A stretch of DNA of 64,000 nt, from contig CAVSAR010000004.1 of the NCBI GenBank assembly GCA_963726085.1, positions 124,001-188,000 of the forward strand. Direction: 5' to 3'. A program made the position numbers and the translations under genes. This DNA comes from ZC4RG30 sp963726085. GTDB taxonomy: Bacteria > Pseudomonadota > Gammaproteobacteria > Steroidobacterales > Steroidobacteraceae. The notes below the pieces were generated by a model, which did no database searches, was not told the origin of the DNA, and saw only the letters and a program-made list of their open reading frames with translations. Below are positions 26,978 to 37,487 of the stretch, one piece after another (the stretch's first letter is position 1; each line of letters starts with the position of its first letter).

Positions 26978-28816
26978 TCAGGGCGTGTAGAAGATGGGCG
27001 AAGTCCAGGCACGCTCCTGCAATGTCGGTGGCTGCGCCTGGGTCAACGGCAGGTTGTTGCGCACCGCCAGGTACGTGGACCAGCGCGGCGTCGGGATCTC
27101 CAGCACGCGCGCGTAGTACGCCGCGGACAGCGTGGCATCGAACTGGGGATCCGCCCATTGCGCCGACAGCTGGGGCGCGCCGATAGTGTTCGTATACGTG
27201 GCCTTGCCCAGATCCACTGAATTGCCCACTGCAGGGACCTTGCCAGTCCTCGCGTCCGGCTTGCGCTGACCCGACCACGCGACATCGAACACCCGTTCGT
27301 TATCGACTCCATCCTTGCGCCACACCTTGACGATCTGGATGCGGTCCAGATTTGCGCCATTGGGATCCTTGAGCGCCTGCACGATCAAGCGCGGCGCGCG
27401 GGCGCTCGCCGGCGCACGCGCCAGGTCCCCGCCCATGGGCACGCCGCCAGCGTAGGCCTGCCCCAGCCAGTCGGCGCGGCGCAGCAGGTCCTGAGGATAG
27501 TTCCAGCCGGCAAATACCCGCACCTGCATGCGCGTCCCGGAGGTGGCGAACACCTCGCGGCGCTGCAGCGCCGCGAATAGCGCCTCGCGCGTGTTCTGTT
27601 CGGCCCAGACCCCGGTGATGCCACTGGCAGAAAGAACGGTGATCGGCTGGCGGATCACCGGGTTGATGTCCTGCAGCACATGTTTGACGTTGTCGCCGAA
27701 CGGGAAGTCCGAGTCCCCCAGCGCGCCGGTGTAGTTGTCCTCTTCGGTGGCCGATGTGGCCGAATGGAAGTCACTGCCGCCAACGAACCCGAAACGATAG
27801 GGATTGACGCCCGTGCGCGCGGCGATATCCAGCCCGCGCGCCAGTGACTGGCGCACGTAGCTGCCGTTGAGCTCGCCGCGCTTGCCCGCAACGTTGTGCT
27901 CCAGGATCTCGAAATTCGCGAATTCGTCATTGGGCGAGAGCTCCGGGTGCGTCTCGCTGGTGCCCTTGATTTGCGTGATCTCCACCAGCAGCTCGTTGCG
28001 CGCCTTGATCTGGGCGTACGCGCGGCTCATGGGCTTGCCGTCCGGTCCGTCGTACGAGAACTGCATGCCGTTGCTGAGGTTCGGGTTGTGCGGGATCAGC
28101 ACTGAGTCAATGCCGCGCGCGCGATTTGCGTCGGCATATTTCCACAGGTCCTCCGGCTGGCGCGAGTCCAGTGCGCTGAAGGGCAGCTGCGGGAATTTGG
28201 GCCCGCGAAACACTACCACGCGATGGTTGTGCGAGCCGCCTGGCGTATCCGACCATTCGAAGGCGACGAGCGCGGTGAACTTGCCGGGCTGGTTGAACTC
28301 GTTGGCGACATCGACCACCGCCTGCCAGTTGCCGCGCTTGACGGCCTCGGTGTTGAGTTCCGGCAGTGCTTCGGCGCCACGAAAGGCTGCCCCCAGGATG
28401 CGACCGAATCCCGGGCGATTGCCCTCGGTCAGCGACTGGTACCAGCCGGTGCCTTCGAACTGGGGATCGTGGTTGAGGATCTGCATGGTCACGCCGGTGA
28501 ACTCGGCATGATCGGTCACCGCCAGGAAATCCAGCGGCGCCTTGCGCCGCACTACCTGGCCCATGTAGGTGACCGGATATCCCTGCGCGTAGCGATAGGC
28601 ATCGTGCGGCGTGGTGCGCACGCCGGCCCAGGCCGCGTCGAAGGAATTGGCGGTGTGCAGGTGCAGGTCGCCAAAATACGCCCGGCGCAGTGGCTCGACA
28701 GCAACGGCGGGATCGGTGGCCTGTGCCTGCGCGGTCGCGGCCAGCGCCATGGCCGCGGGGATCGCAAGAGTGGTGATTGCGGCGCGAATTCCGCACCAGG
28801 CTGTTGCGTGCTGCAT
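26978..28816 (-). CDS. exported DUF3604 protein
   Basis: 612 residues with a Sec signal peptide ending AATAQAQA. The body matches DUF3604, a large PHP-like family: GDLHLHTANSFDA at the start of the mature protein, AVTDHAEF, LIPHNPNLSNG, and GFVGGSDFHSATSA supply histidines and aspartates for a metal site. Members are usually periplasmic or outer-membrane associated; the substrate is not established. The gene is alone, with a 208-base gap to the biotin promoter and a 117-base divergent gap to cyoE. Confidence 0.85.
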   Translation of the reverse strand: MQHATAWCGIRAAITTLAIPAAMALAATAQAQATDPAVAVEPLRRAYFGDLHLHTANSFDAAWAGVRTTPHDAYRYAQGYPVTYMGQVVRRKAPLDFLAVTDHAEFTGVTMQILNHDPQFEGTGWYQSLTEGNRPGFGRILGAAFRGAEALPELNTEAVKRGNWQAVVDVANEFNQPGKFTALVAFEWSDTPGGSHNHRVVVFRGPKFPQLPFSALDSRQPEDLWKYADANRARGIDSVLIPHNPNLSNGMQFSYDGPDGKPMSRAYAQIKARNELLVEITQIKGTSETHPELSPNDEFANFEILEHNVAGKRGELNGSYVRQSLARGLDIAARTGVNPYRFGFVGGSDFHSATSATEEDNYTGALGDSDFPFGDNVKHVLQDINPVIRQPITVLSASGITGVWAEQNTREALFAALQRREVFATSGTRMQVRVFAGWNYPQDLLRRADWLGQAYAGGVPMGGDLARAPASARAPRLIVQALKDPNGANLDRIQIVKVWRKDGVDNERVFDVAWSGQRKPDARTGKVPAVGNSVDLGKATYTNTIGAPQLSAQWADPQFDATLSAAYYARVLEIPTPRWSTYLAVRNNLPLTQAQPPTLQERAWTSPIFYTP

Positions 28817-28933
28817 CGTTCGCCCCTCCTGCGACTGTGCCGTCGCCTGGCACCGAATATACGTTGTGCCCTGCAGCGCCGCACCAACACTCCTTATCGG
28901 TTATCACCCCCCGGTCTGGTAAGCTGCGCCGTC

Positions 28934-29803
28934 ATGCCATGGCGTCTCTACCTGGCCCTGACCAAACCGCGGGTCGTGGCGCTCATCGTGCTTACAGCCG
29001 TGGTTGGCACGCTGCTGGCGACACCCGGCATACCGCCCCTGTCCGCCCTGCTGTGGGGCAATCTGGGCATAGCGCTGGCGGCCGCCTGCGCGGCCACGCT
29101 CAACCAGGTACTCGACCAGCGCATCGACGCGCGCATGGCACGCACCCGCACCCGCCCCTTGCCCACCGGGGGCCTGTCGGAACGCCAGGCGTTGGTGTTT
29201 GCCGCCGTCCTCGGCGTCGCCTCGATGCTGATCCTGTGGCTGCTGGTCAACCACCTGACGGCGCTGCTGACCTTCGCCTCGCTGATCGGCTACGCGGTGG
29301 TCTATACGCTGTGGCTCAAGCGCGCCACGCCGCAGAACATCGTCATCGGGGGTGCGGCCGGCGCGGCGCCGCCAGTGCTGGGGTGGGCCGCCGTCACCAA
29401 CACGGTCCACGAGCACGCGCTGCTGCTGTTTCTGATCATCTTCGCCTGGACGCCGCCGCATTTCTGGGCGCTGGCCATTGCCCGGCGCGACGACTATGCC
29501 AAGGTGGGCATTCCCATGCTGCCGGTGACGCATGGCGTGGAGCTGACGCGCCTGCATGTGCTGCTGTACACCGTCATCCTGACCCTGGTCACGCTGCTGC
29601 CATGGCTAACCGGCATGGCCGGGTTGATCTACCTGGCCGCCGCGCTGGCCTTGAATGCCGCGTTCCTCTGGTATGCAATCGCCCTGAAGCGCACCACCCG
29701 CAAAGAACTGCCGATGAAGGTGTTCCACTTCTCGGTGCAATACCTGATGTGGCTGTTCATCGCACTGCTGTTGGATCATTACATTCCCATTCGACTGCTG
29801 TAG
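28934..29803 (+). CDS. cyoE: protohaem IX farnesyltransferase (haem O synthase)
   Basis: 289-residue UbiA-superfamily membrane protein from the ATG giving MPWRLYLALTKPRVVALIV. Motifs LNQVLDQRIDARMARTRTRP and WTPPHFWALAIARRDDYAKV are diagnostic for COX10/CyoE. It farnesylates haem B to haem O, the substrate of ctaA. In many relatives it lies beside ctaA; here the biotin operon and the DUF3604 gene lie between cyoE and the oxidase operon. It is followed eight bases later by dsbA. Confidence 0.95.
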   Translation: MPWRLYLALTKPRVVALIVLTAVVGTLLATPGIPPLSALLWGNLGIALAAACAATLNQVLDQRIDARMARTRTRPLPTGGLSERQALVFAAVLGVASMLILWLLVNHLTALLTFASLIGYAVVYTLWLKRATPQNIVIGGAAGAAPPVLGWAAVTNTVHEHALLLFLIIFAWTPPHFWALAIARRDDYAKVGIPMLPVTHGVELTRLHVLLYTVILTLVTLLPWLTGMAGLIYLAAALALNAAFLWYAIALKRTTRKELPMKVFHFSVQYLMWLFIALLLDHYIPIRLL

Positions 29804-29810
29804 GAGTCCC

Positions 29811-30587
29811 ATGACAAAACGATCCCTGTCGCTGATCTCACTGCTCGCCGCCCTGTTCGTCTCGCAAGCTGCCCTGGCGCAGCTGCGCTGGGTCGAAGGC
29901 ACGCACTACATCACGCTCACCCCAGGGGCCAGCTATGAAGCGCCGCCGGGCAAGATCGAGGTCACCGAGGTGTTTTCCTACGGGTGCCCGGCGTGCAATG
30001 GCGCGCTGGCCGGCATGAACAAGCTCAAGAGCATGCTGCCCTCCGATGTGGTCATGAACTACGTGCATGCGTCGTTCATTCCCACCGAGGACTGGCCGAT
30101 GTTCCAGCGCGCATACATCACGGCCAAGGCACTGGGCATTGCCGAGAGCACGCACGACATGATGTTCACGGCCATCTGGAAGAGCGGCGAAATCGCCCTG
30201 GCCGACCCGGTTACCGGGCGCGTAAAGCAGCCGCTGCCGAGCATCGAGGATGCGGCGCGGTTCTACGCGCGCCATACCAAGGTGACGGAAGCGCAATTCC
30301 TCGAGATGGCCAAGTCGTTTGGCGTCGAAACCAAGATCAAGCGCGCCGATGAACTGGTCAAGACGTGGAAGATCCCCAGCACCCCGTCGCTGGTGGTCAA
30401 CGGCCACTACCTGATCAACCTGCAGGCGGTGGGTACCTGGGACAATGTCTACGAGGTGGTGATGTTCCTGGTCTCGCAGGAGCGTCAGCGGCTGAAGATG
30501 CCCACGCCAGCGGCCAAGCCGGCCGCCACGCCGGCGACCACGCCGGCAGCCAAGCCGACCACCAAGCCCGCCACTGGCGCAAAATGA
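29811..30587 (+). CDS. dsbA: DsbA-family thiol:disulphide oxidoreductase with AKP-rich tail
   Basis: 258 residues: signal peptide ending ALA at residue 23, thioredoxin domain with active site C59-P-A-C62 (SYGCPACN) and the cis-Pro loop IPSTPSLVVNG. DsbA introduces disulphides in the periplasm. CPAC differs from the CPHC of E. coli DsbA. The last 28 residues are a low-complexity tail of A, P, K and T (PAAKPAATPATTPAAKP), likely unstructured. Cytochrome oxidase subunit II and SCO-like proteins encoded nearby carry periplasmic thiols. The stop overlaps the next start (ATGA). Confidence 0.9.
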   Translation: MTKRSLSLISLLAALFVSQAALAQLRWVEGTHYITLTPGASYEAPPGKIEVTEVFSYGCPACNGALAGMNKLKSMLPSDVVMNYVHASFIPTEDWPMFQRAYITAKALGIAESTHDMMFTAIWKSGEIALADPVTGRVKQPLPSIEDAARFYARHTKVTEAQFLEMAKSFGVETKIKRADELVKTWKIPSTPSLVVNGHYLINLQAVGTWDNVYEVVMFLVSQERQRLKMPTPAAKPAATPATTPAAKPTTKPATGAK

Positions 30588-31375
30588 TAGTCGAGCGCCT
30601 CTGGCCCAACAGTCAGCTGCGCAACTACCACTACCTGGTGGTGTGCGAGCAGACGGGCGAGGCGCTTGCCATCGATCCGCTGGACTCGAAGCTGATGCTG
30701 GATTCGGCACGGGCGCACGGTTGGGAAATCACGCAGATCCTCAACACGCACCATCATGCCGATCACACCGCGGGCAACGAGGCCCTGCGCGCGGCCACCG
30801 GGGCGCAGATCTTCGCGCACGCGGCCGCGGCGCCATTGATCGGCGGCATTGATGTCGGCCTCGAGGACGGTGACGTCATCCGCGTCGGGCGCTCGGTCGA
30901 GCTGCAATGCCTCGATACCCCCGGACACACCATGTCGCATATATGCCTGTTCGCACATGCGGACGAACCGGCGCTGTTTTCCGGCGACACCCTGTTCAAC
31001 GCGGGTGCCGGCAACTGCCACCAGGGTGGCGACGCCGGCAAGCTCTACGAGACCTTCGCCTCGCGCCTCGCGCAACTGCCCGACAACACGGCAGTGCATC
31101 CGGGTCACGATTACCTGCTCAATAACCTGGGCTTCACGCTCGACCGCGAGCCCGGCAACGCCATTGCCGCGGGCCTACGCAGCGGCCTGGCCGGACGCGA
31201 GCCGCTGGCCATGCCGGTCACGACACTGGGCGAAGAGAAGCAGTTCAACGCCTTCCTGCGGCTGCACAGCCCGCAGATCATTGCAGGATTACGCCAGCGC
31301 TTTGCCGACCTGCCGGAGGCCCCCACGCCACGCGAGGTATTCGTGCGGCTGCGGGAACTGCGCAACAAGTGGTAA
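30584..31375 (+). CDS. gloB: hydroxyacylglutathione hydrolase (glyoxalase II)
   Basis: 263 residues, metallo-beta-lactamase fold. The binuclear metal motif is NTHHHADHTAGN (H56, H58, D60, H61); further ligands are in DTPGHTMSH and LFSGDTLFNAGAGNC, and VHPGHDYLLNNLGF closes the site. The C-terminal domain includes EKQFNAFLRL, typical for glyoxalase II. It hydrolyses S-lactoylglutathione in methylglyoxal detoxification. Confidence 0.93.
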   Translation: MIVERLWPNSQLRNYHYLVVCEQTGEALAIDPLDSKLMLDSARAHGWEITQILNTHHHADHTAGNEALRAATGAQIFAHAAAAPLIGGIDVGLEDGDVIRVGRSVELQCLDTPGHTMSHICLFAHADEPALFSGDTLFNAGAGNCHQGGDAGKLYETFASRLAQLPDNTAVHPGHDYLLNNLGFTLDREPGNAIAAGLRSGLAGREPLAMPVTTLGEEKQFNAFLRLHSPQIIAGLRQRFADLPEAPTPREVFVRLRELRNKW

Positions 31376-31379
31376 CGCC

Positions 31380-32450
31380 ATGAGCGACGAAAAGCACAGC
31401 CAGCTACTGCGTCGCTGGTTCGCCGTGGGCACAGTGGCGCTGGTACTGTGGGCGATATGGCTGGTACTGCGGCCGCTGCGCGAGCCCCTGGCCTGGGCGG
31501 CGATCTTGGCCTTCCTGCTTTATCCGCTGCAGCTGTCCCTGACCAGGCGCCTGCGCGGCAGCCGCACGGCGGCCGCCGCTGTCATCACGGCGCTGACGCC
31601 CATCGCGATTTTCGCCCCGCTGGTAGTGATCGGCATCGCGTTCGCACAGCAGGTCAGCGCGCTGGGCGACGCACTGCGGGCGAATCCGCAACTGCTCGAC
31701 CTGTCCCTATGGCTGGACCCGGCGACCCACCCAAGCATCGCGGCAATCGCGGGCTGGTTTGGCACGCGCTTCGACATTGCAACTGCGGACCTTGCCGCCG
31801 ATCTGACTGCCAACCTGCAAGCCTGGGCGACGTCACTGGCCCGATCCAGCGGCGCGTTCTTTCTTGGCACGGCAGGCCTGTTGCTGCGCTTCTTTCTCAT
31901 GCTGTTCATCCTGTTTTTCACCTTGCGCGACGGCTCGCTGTGGTTTGACCGCATGGCCGCATTGCTGCCGCTCACCGCCTCGCGCCGCGAGGCACTGTTC
32001 ACGCGCCTGGGCAAGGTGCTGCGCGCAGTGGTGTATGGCTGCGGCCTGACCGCGATCTTCCAGGGATTCATGGTAGGCATCGGATTCGCGCTCACCGGCC
32101 TATCCGGCCCGGTGGTGTTCGGTGTGTTGGCGACGGTGCTGGCGCTGCTGCCTTTCGGTGGGGCCGCCGTGGTCTGGGTTCCCGGCGTGCTGTTCCTGTT
32201 CGCATCCGGCAATGTGGGACTGGGAATTTTCCTGCTGGCCTGGTCTGGCGCGGTGTCGGTCTCCGACAACTTCATCCGTCCGCTGGTCATTTCGCGCTAT
32301 ACACCAGTGCCCACGCTGCTGGTATTCGTGGGAGTTATCGGCGGCGTCGGGGCATTTGGCCCCATTGGCTTCATCATCGGCCCGGTGATATTGGTGCTGG
32401 CCACTGAACTGCTGCGCTATGCCGAGGGGTCCCTGACGCGCAGCGACTGA
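31380..32450 (+). CDS. AI-2E family transporter
   Basis: 356-residue polytopic membrane protein with about eight helices. The N-terminal helix pair with LREPLAWAAILAFLLYPLQ and the C-terminal block VWVPGVLFLFASGN ... SDNFIRPLVISRYT ... GPIGFIIGPVILVLATELLRYAEG are characteristic of the AI-2E/PerM/TqsA family. Substrates vary (ions, signal molecules), so export of autoinducer 2 should not be inferred. It lies four bases after gloB. Confidence 0.88.
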   Translation: MSDEKHSQLLRRWFAVGTVALVLWAIWLVLRPLREPLAWAAILAFLLYPLQLSLTRRLRGSRTAAAAVITALTPIAIFAPLVVIGIAFAQQVSALGDALRANPQLLDLSLWLDPATHPSIAAIAGWFGTRFDIATADLAADLTANLQAWATSLARSSGAFFLGTAGLLLRFFLMLFILFFTLRDGSLWFDRMAALLPLTASRREALFTRLGKVLRAVVYGCGLTAIFQGFMVGIGFALTGLSGPVVFGVLATVLALLPFGGAAVVWVPGVLFLFASGNVGLGIFLLAWSGAVSVSDNFIRPLVISRYTPVPTLLVFVGVIGGVGAFGPIGFIIGPVILVLATELLRYAEGSLTRSD

Positions 32451-32467
32451 TAGAATGGGCGCGACAA

Positions 32468-34652
32468 ATGGATCTCTCGCCCATCCTCAACCCCCTCAAC
32501 GAAGAGCAGCGCGCGGCGGTCACCGCCTCGCAGGGGGCAACGCTGGTCCTGGCCGGTGCCGGCAGCGGCAAGACGCGCGTGCTGGTGCATCGCGTCGCCT
32601 GGGCAATCAATGCGCTGGGCGCGTCGCCGCACAACATCCTGGCCGTAACCTTCACCAACAAGGCCGCCGCGGAGATGCGCCATCGCATCGAGGCCCTGCT
32701 GGGGGTTCCCGGTGGGGCCATGTGGGTGGGCACGTTTCACGGCATCGCCCACCGCCTGCTGCGGTTGCACCACGCGCTGGCCGGCCTGCCCCCGGGATTC
32801 CAGATCCTGGACAGCGAAGACCAGCAGCGGCTGATCAAGAAGACCATTCGCGGACAGGAACTGGATGAAACGCGCTATGTGCCGCGCGACGTGCAGTACT
32901 ACATCAACAAGCTCAAGGACGACGGGACCCGCCCGGGGCAAGTCAAGCCCGGCAACGATCCCATGCAGCAGATGCTCGCGAAGCTATACGCGGATTACGA
33001 GGCGGCCTGCCGCCGCAGCGGCGTGGTGGATTTCGCCGAACTGCTGCTGCGCGCCTACGAGCTGCTGCGCGACAACTCCGCGCTAATGGTGCACTACCGC
33101 GCGCGGTTCACGCATGTCCTGGTGGACGAATTCCAGGACACCAATGCCATCCAGTACGCCTGGACGCGCCTGATCGCCGGCCCCGAGGGCAGTCCGTTCG
33201 TGGTCGGCGATGACGACCAGTCCATCTACCGCTGGCGCGGCGCGCGCGTGGAGAACCTCAGGCAGTTCACGCGCGACTACCCAGGGGCGCAACTGTTCCG
33301 GCTGGAGCAGAACTACCGCTCGACGGGCAATATATTGGGCGCCGCCAACGCGCTGATTTCGAACAACACCGGTCGCATGGGCAAGAACCTGTGGACCAGC
33401 GGCGGCAAGGGCGATTCGATCCGGCTGTACGCGGCATTCAACGAACGCGACGAGGCGGATTTCGTCGTGCAGCGCGTTGCCGAATGGTCGCGGCACGGCG
33501 GCGCACGGCGCGACGTGGCGGTGCTGTATCGCTCCAACGCGCAGTCACGTGCCTTCGAGGAAGCATTCCTCACCGCGCGCATCCCCTATCGCGTCTATGG
33601 CGGCTTGCGCTTTTACGAGCGTGCCGAGATCAAGGACGCGCTGTCCTACCTGCGCCTGATCGCCAATCGCGATGACGATCCTGCCTTCGAGCGCGTGGTC
33701 AACCTGCCGACGCGCGGCATCGGTGCCAAATCACTGGAGGGGTTGCGCGCGGCGGCCCGTGCCGGCGGCATCTCGATGTGGCGCGCCGCGGCCATGGCGC
33801 CAGCCGCACCGGCGGTAACGGGATTCCTTACGCTGATCGAGCGCCTTGACCAGGACAGCAGGGACCTGCCGCTGCACGAGCAGATCGACCATGTGATCCA
33901 GAACGCCGGACTGATCGAGCATTTCCGCAAGGACAAGCAGGACCGCGGCGAGGCCCGGATCGAGAACCTCGAGGAACTGGTCAGCGCCGCCAGCGTATTC
34001 AATGCCGACGCGATCAGCCCCGGCGCGACCGACGAGAAGCTGCCGCCGTTGGCCGCGTTCCTGGCGCACGCTGCCCTGGAGTCAGGTGAGGGACAGGCCG
34101 ACGAGTGGGAGGACTGCGTGCAGATGATGACGCTGCACACCGCCAAGGGCCTGGAGTTCCCGGTGGTGTTCCTCAGCGGGATGGAAGACGGCTTGTTTCC
34201 GCACCAGCGGTCGATCGACGACCTGGACGGGCTCGAGGAGGAACGCCGGCTCTGCTACGTGGGAATTACCCGGGCCATGAAGCAGCTGTACGTCACCTAT
34301 GCCGAACAGCGGCGCCTGCATGGCATGGACAGTTTCGGCACGCCATCGCGGTTCATTGCCGAGCTGCCCGAGGACCTGGTCGAGGAAATACGCCCGCGGA
34401 TCAATGTGTCCCGCGGCCTGGGACGGCGCGGCGCGCGCGGCGGTGGGTGTTGCCAGGTTTCGCGAACCGGTGGCCGAACCGGCGGCGCCCGGCATGCGCC
34501 TGGGCGCGCGCGTGCGCCACGGCAAGTTCGGTGACGGCGTGATCCTGAACCTCGAAGGCCAGGGTAGCCAGGCACGCGTGCAGGTAAACTTCGAGCATCA
34601 GGGCTCCAAGTGGCTCATGCTTTCGTTCGCCAACCTGGAGGTCGTGCGGTGA
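32468..34652 (+). CDS. uvrD: DNA helicase II (UvrD), 3' frameshift
   Basis: About 727 residues after correcting one base. SF1A motifs in order: LNEEQRAAVT (Q motif), LAGAGSGKTRVL (Walker A), AVTFTNKAAAEM, VGTFHGIAHRLLR, HVLVDEFQDTN, VVGDDDQSIYRWRGA, LEQNYRST, MTLHTAKGLEFPVVFL, EERRLCYVGITRA. The frame then drifts into GGGCCQVSRTG near 34420-34446, while another frame supplies the normal UvrD ending GMRLGARVRHGKFGDGVIL and VQVNFEHQGSKWLMLSFANL, stopping at 34652 in overlap with trkA. One extra base explains this. UvrD unwinds DNA in nucleotide-excision and mismatch repair; the affected tail is the RNA-polymerase-interacting Tudor-like domain. Confidence 0.92.
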
Positions 34653-36013
34653 AAGTTCTCATCCTCGGGGCCGGCCAGGTCGGACGCACGGCTGCGTGGC
34701 ACCTGGCGCGCGAGCCCGACAACGAAGTCACGGTGGTGGACATCGACGAGGACATCCTGCGCGACCTGCAGGGCCGCATCGACGTGCGCACCGTCGCCGG
34801 CAACGCGTGCTATCCGGCGGTGCTCGAGGCCGCGGGCATCGCCGATACCGACATCCTGGTGGCGCTGACCAGCTCCGATGAAGTGAACATCGTCGCCTGC
34901 GAGATCGCCAGTGCGCTGTACCGGACACCGACCAAGATCGCGCGCATCCGCGCCCAGGAATACACCTCGCAGGACCGGCTGTTCGCCGCGGGAGCCCTGG
35001 CCGTGGATGTATGGATCAGCCCGGAACAGCTGGTCACCGAATATATAGTGCACCTGATCCAGCACCCGGGAGCCGTGCAGATCGTGGACTTCGCCGATGG
35101 CCGGGTGCGACTGGTGGGCATGCTGGCGCGCAAGGGCGGACTGCTGGTCGGCCAGCAGCTGCGCACGCTGCGCGACCACATGCCCAATGCCGATGCGCGC
35201 ATCGCCGCCATCTATCGCAAGGGGCGGTTTGTCCCCCCGGACGGCGAGACCGCCATCGAGGAAGGTGACGAGATCTTCTTCGTGGCGGCGCGCGACAACA
35301 TCAAGCGCATGATGGGCGAGATCACCCGTGCCGAGGATCGCGTGCGCAAGGTGCTGATTGCCGGTGGCGGTAACGTCGGATTTCGACTGGCGCAGGCGCT
35401 TGAGAAGCAGTACCAGGTGAAACTCATCGAACGCGACGCCCAGCGCGCGCGGCGTATCGCGGAGCGGCTCGAGGCCACCATCGTGCTGCATGGCGACGCG
35501 CAGGACGAGGAGCTGCTGATCGAGGAGAACATCGACAGCACCGATGTGTTCGCGGCGGTCACCAATTCCGAGGAAGCCAACGTGCTGTCGACGATGCTGG
35601 CCAAGCGCCTCGGCGCCCGCAAGGTCATGGCGCTGATCAATCGCCCCACCTACGGCGAGCTCATGGAAAACCGCAGCATCGACGTGACGATTTCGCCGCA
35701 GACCGTGTTCATCGGCACCCTGCTGGAACATGTGCGCAAGGGCGACGTGGTGCGCGTGCACTCGCTGCGCAGCGGTTCGGCCGAGGCCCTGGAGACGGTG
35801 GTGCACGGCCCGCAGGAGCGCTCGCGGGTCGTCGGTCGGCGCGTCGGGGAACTGAACCTGCCGGCCGGCGCGTCGATTGTGGCCATCGTGCGCGCCGAGC
35901 AGGTGAAGATCGCGCACAGCGACACGAAGATCGAACCTGAGGATCATGTGATCATGTTCCTGGCCGACCGTCGCCAGGTCGATGCCGTACAGCGCCTGTT
36001 CCATTCCGCCTGA
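34649..36013 (+). CDS. trkA: Trk potassium uptake regulatory protein TrkA
   Basis: 454 residues from a GTG overlapping the corrected uvrD stop (GTGA). Two tandem RCK modules are present: the first Rossmann motif ILGAGQVG at about residues 5-12, the second VLIAGGGNVGFRLA near residue 235, each followed by a C-terminal RCK_C lobe. TrkA is the cytosolic NAD-binding ring that gates TrkH. trkH follows 11 bases later. Confidence 0.95.
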   Translation: MKVLILGAGQVGRTAAWHLAREPDNEVTVVDIDEDILRDLQGRIDVRTVAGNACYPAVLEAAGIADTDILVALTSSDEVNIVACEIASALYRTPTKIARIRAQEYTSQDRLFAAGALAVDVWISPEQLVTEYIVHLIQHPGAVQIVDFADGRVRLVGMLARKGGLLVGQQLRTLRDHMPNADARIAAIYRKGRFVPPDGETAIEEGDEIFFVAARDNIKRMMGEITRAEDRVRKVLIAGGGNVGFRLAQALEKQYQVKLIERDAQRARRIAERLEATIVLHGDAQDEELLIEENIDSTDVFAAVTNSEEANVLSTMLAKRLGARKVMALINRPTYGELMENRSIDVTISPQTVFIGTLLEHVRKGDVVRVHSLRSGSAEALETVVHGPQERSRVVGRRVGELNLPAGASIVAIVRAEQVKIAHSDTKIEPEDHVIMFLADRRQVDAVQRLFHSA

Positions 36014-36024
36014 GTCGCCGGCAG

Positions 36025-37485
36025 ATGCGTTCGATTTCCGCGGTGGTCAATGTGCTGGGCTCGCTGCTGGCGCTGTTTGCCGCGTTCTACGTGCTGCCGG
36101 TCATCACCGCGGTGATCTACGGCGAGACTTCGGAGCTGTGGAACTACCTGCAGTGCGCCGGCCTGACCCTGGGGTCCGGCCTGGCACTGCTGCTGGTGAC
36201 GCGCCGCAAGCGCGTCGAACTCAAGCCGCGAGATGGCTACCTGCTGGTGAGTCTGAGCTGGCTGCTTGTCACGGCCGCCGCCGCGTTGCCCCTGATGCTG
36301 GGCGAGCCGCACCTGAGCTTCACCGATGCCTACTTCGAAGCCATGTCTGGGCTGTCAACGACCGGAGCCACCGTGATCCACGGGGTAGAGAACCTGCCGC
36401 ATGCGGTCAACCTGTGGCGCCATGCGCTGCAATGGCTGGGCGGCATGGGAATCATCGTGCTGGCAGTGGCAGTCCTGCCGCTGCTGGGCGTTGGCGGCAT
36501 GCAGATGTACCGCGCGGAAACCCCCGGCACGGTGAAGGACGCCAGGCTGACACCACGCATCACCGAGACTGCCAAGGCACTGTGGCTGGTGTACACCGGC
36601 ATTTCCGCAGCCTGCATCGGCGCGCTGGTCCTGGCCGGGATGTCGCCCTTCGACGCGATCTGCCACGCGTTTTCGGCCATGTCGCTGGGCGGCTTCTCCA
36701 CCCACGACGCCAGCATCGCGTACTTCCATTCCCAGGCCATCGAGATCGTGCTGATGATTTTCATGATCATCGCGGCGCTCAATTTTTCCACGCATTTCGT
36801 CGCCTTTCGGCGCGGCGATCCCGGCGCCTACCGCAGGGACCCGGAGGCGCGCTGGGTGATCATCTGGCTGGCGGTCAGCATCGTGGTGCTCACCGCCGTG
36901 GTGGGCAACGCCGGGCTCTACGACAATTACCTCGACGCGCTGCGGCACGTGGCCTTCATGACGATCTCCATGGCCACGACCACCGGTTTCGTCACGGCGG
37001 ACTATTCCACCTGGCCGATCTTCGCGCCGATGTGGATGCTGCTGCTCACCTGCGTAATTCCCTGCACCGGATCCACCGGCGGCGGCATCAAGATGTTCCG
37101 CGCGCTGATCCTGATCAAGCAGTTCTTCCGCGAGATATTCGTGCTGGTGCATCCACAGGCGGTGGCGCCGCTGCGCATCGGTGGCCAGGTGGTTCCCAGC
37201 CGGATCGCGTTCTCGGTGCTGGCCTTCATCTTTGTCTATTTCATGTCCATCGTCGTGATGACATTCGCGCTGCTCCTGACCGGGATGGATTTCGTCAGCG
37301 CGTTCACGGCCGTGGTTTCATCGATCAATAACACCGGCCCGGGGCTTGGGGTAATAGGCCCCGCCAACAATTATTCGGCCCTCAGCGACGCGCAGATTTG
37401 GATCTGCACGCTGGCGATGTTCCTGGGGCGCATCGAGCTGTTCACGTTCCTGGTGCTGTTCTCGCGCACCTTCTGGCGCAAGTAG
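36025..37485 (+). CDS. trkH: Trk potassium transporter membrane subunit TrkH
   Basis: 486-residue membrane protein with four pseudo-repeats of the K+ channel pore. The four selectivity loops are visible: GLSTTGATV, SLGGFSTHD, TTTGFVTAD and INNTGPGLG. The intramembrane gating glycine-rich stretch CTGSTGGGIKMFR lies in the third repeat. With TrkA it takes up potassium for osmotic and pH balance. It converges on the CBS gene with only two bases between stops. Confidence 0.95.
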   Translation: MRSISAVVNVLGSLLALFAAFYVLPVITAVIYGETSELWNYLQCAGLTLGSGLALLLVTRRKRVELKPRDGYLLVSLSWLLVTAAAALPLMLGEPHLSFTDAYFEAMSGLSTTGATVIHGVENLPHAVNLWRHALQWLGGMGIIVLAVAVLPLLGVGGMQMYRAETPGTVKDARLTPRITETAKALWLVYTGISAACIGALVLAGMSPFDAICHAFSAMSLGGFSTHDASIAYFHSQAIEIVLMIFMIIAALNFSTHFVAFRRGDPGAYRRDPEARWVIIWLAVSIVVLTAVVGNAGLYDNYLDALRHVAFMTISMATTTGFVTADYSTWPIFAPMWMLLLTCVIPCTGSTGGGIKMFRALILIKQFFREIFVLVHPQAVAPLRIGGQVVPSRIAFSVLAFIFVYFMSIVVMTFALLLTGMDFVSAFTAVVSSINNTGPGLGVIGPANNYSALSDAQIWICTLAMFLGRIELFTFLVLFSRTFWRK

Positions 37486-37487
37486 CT

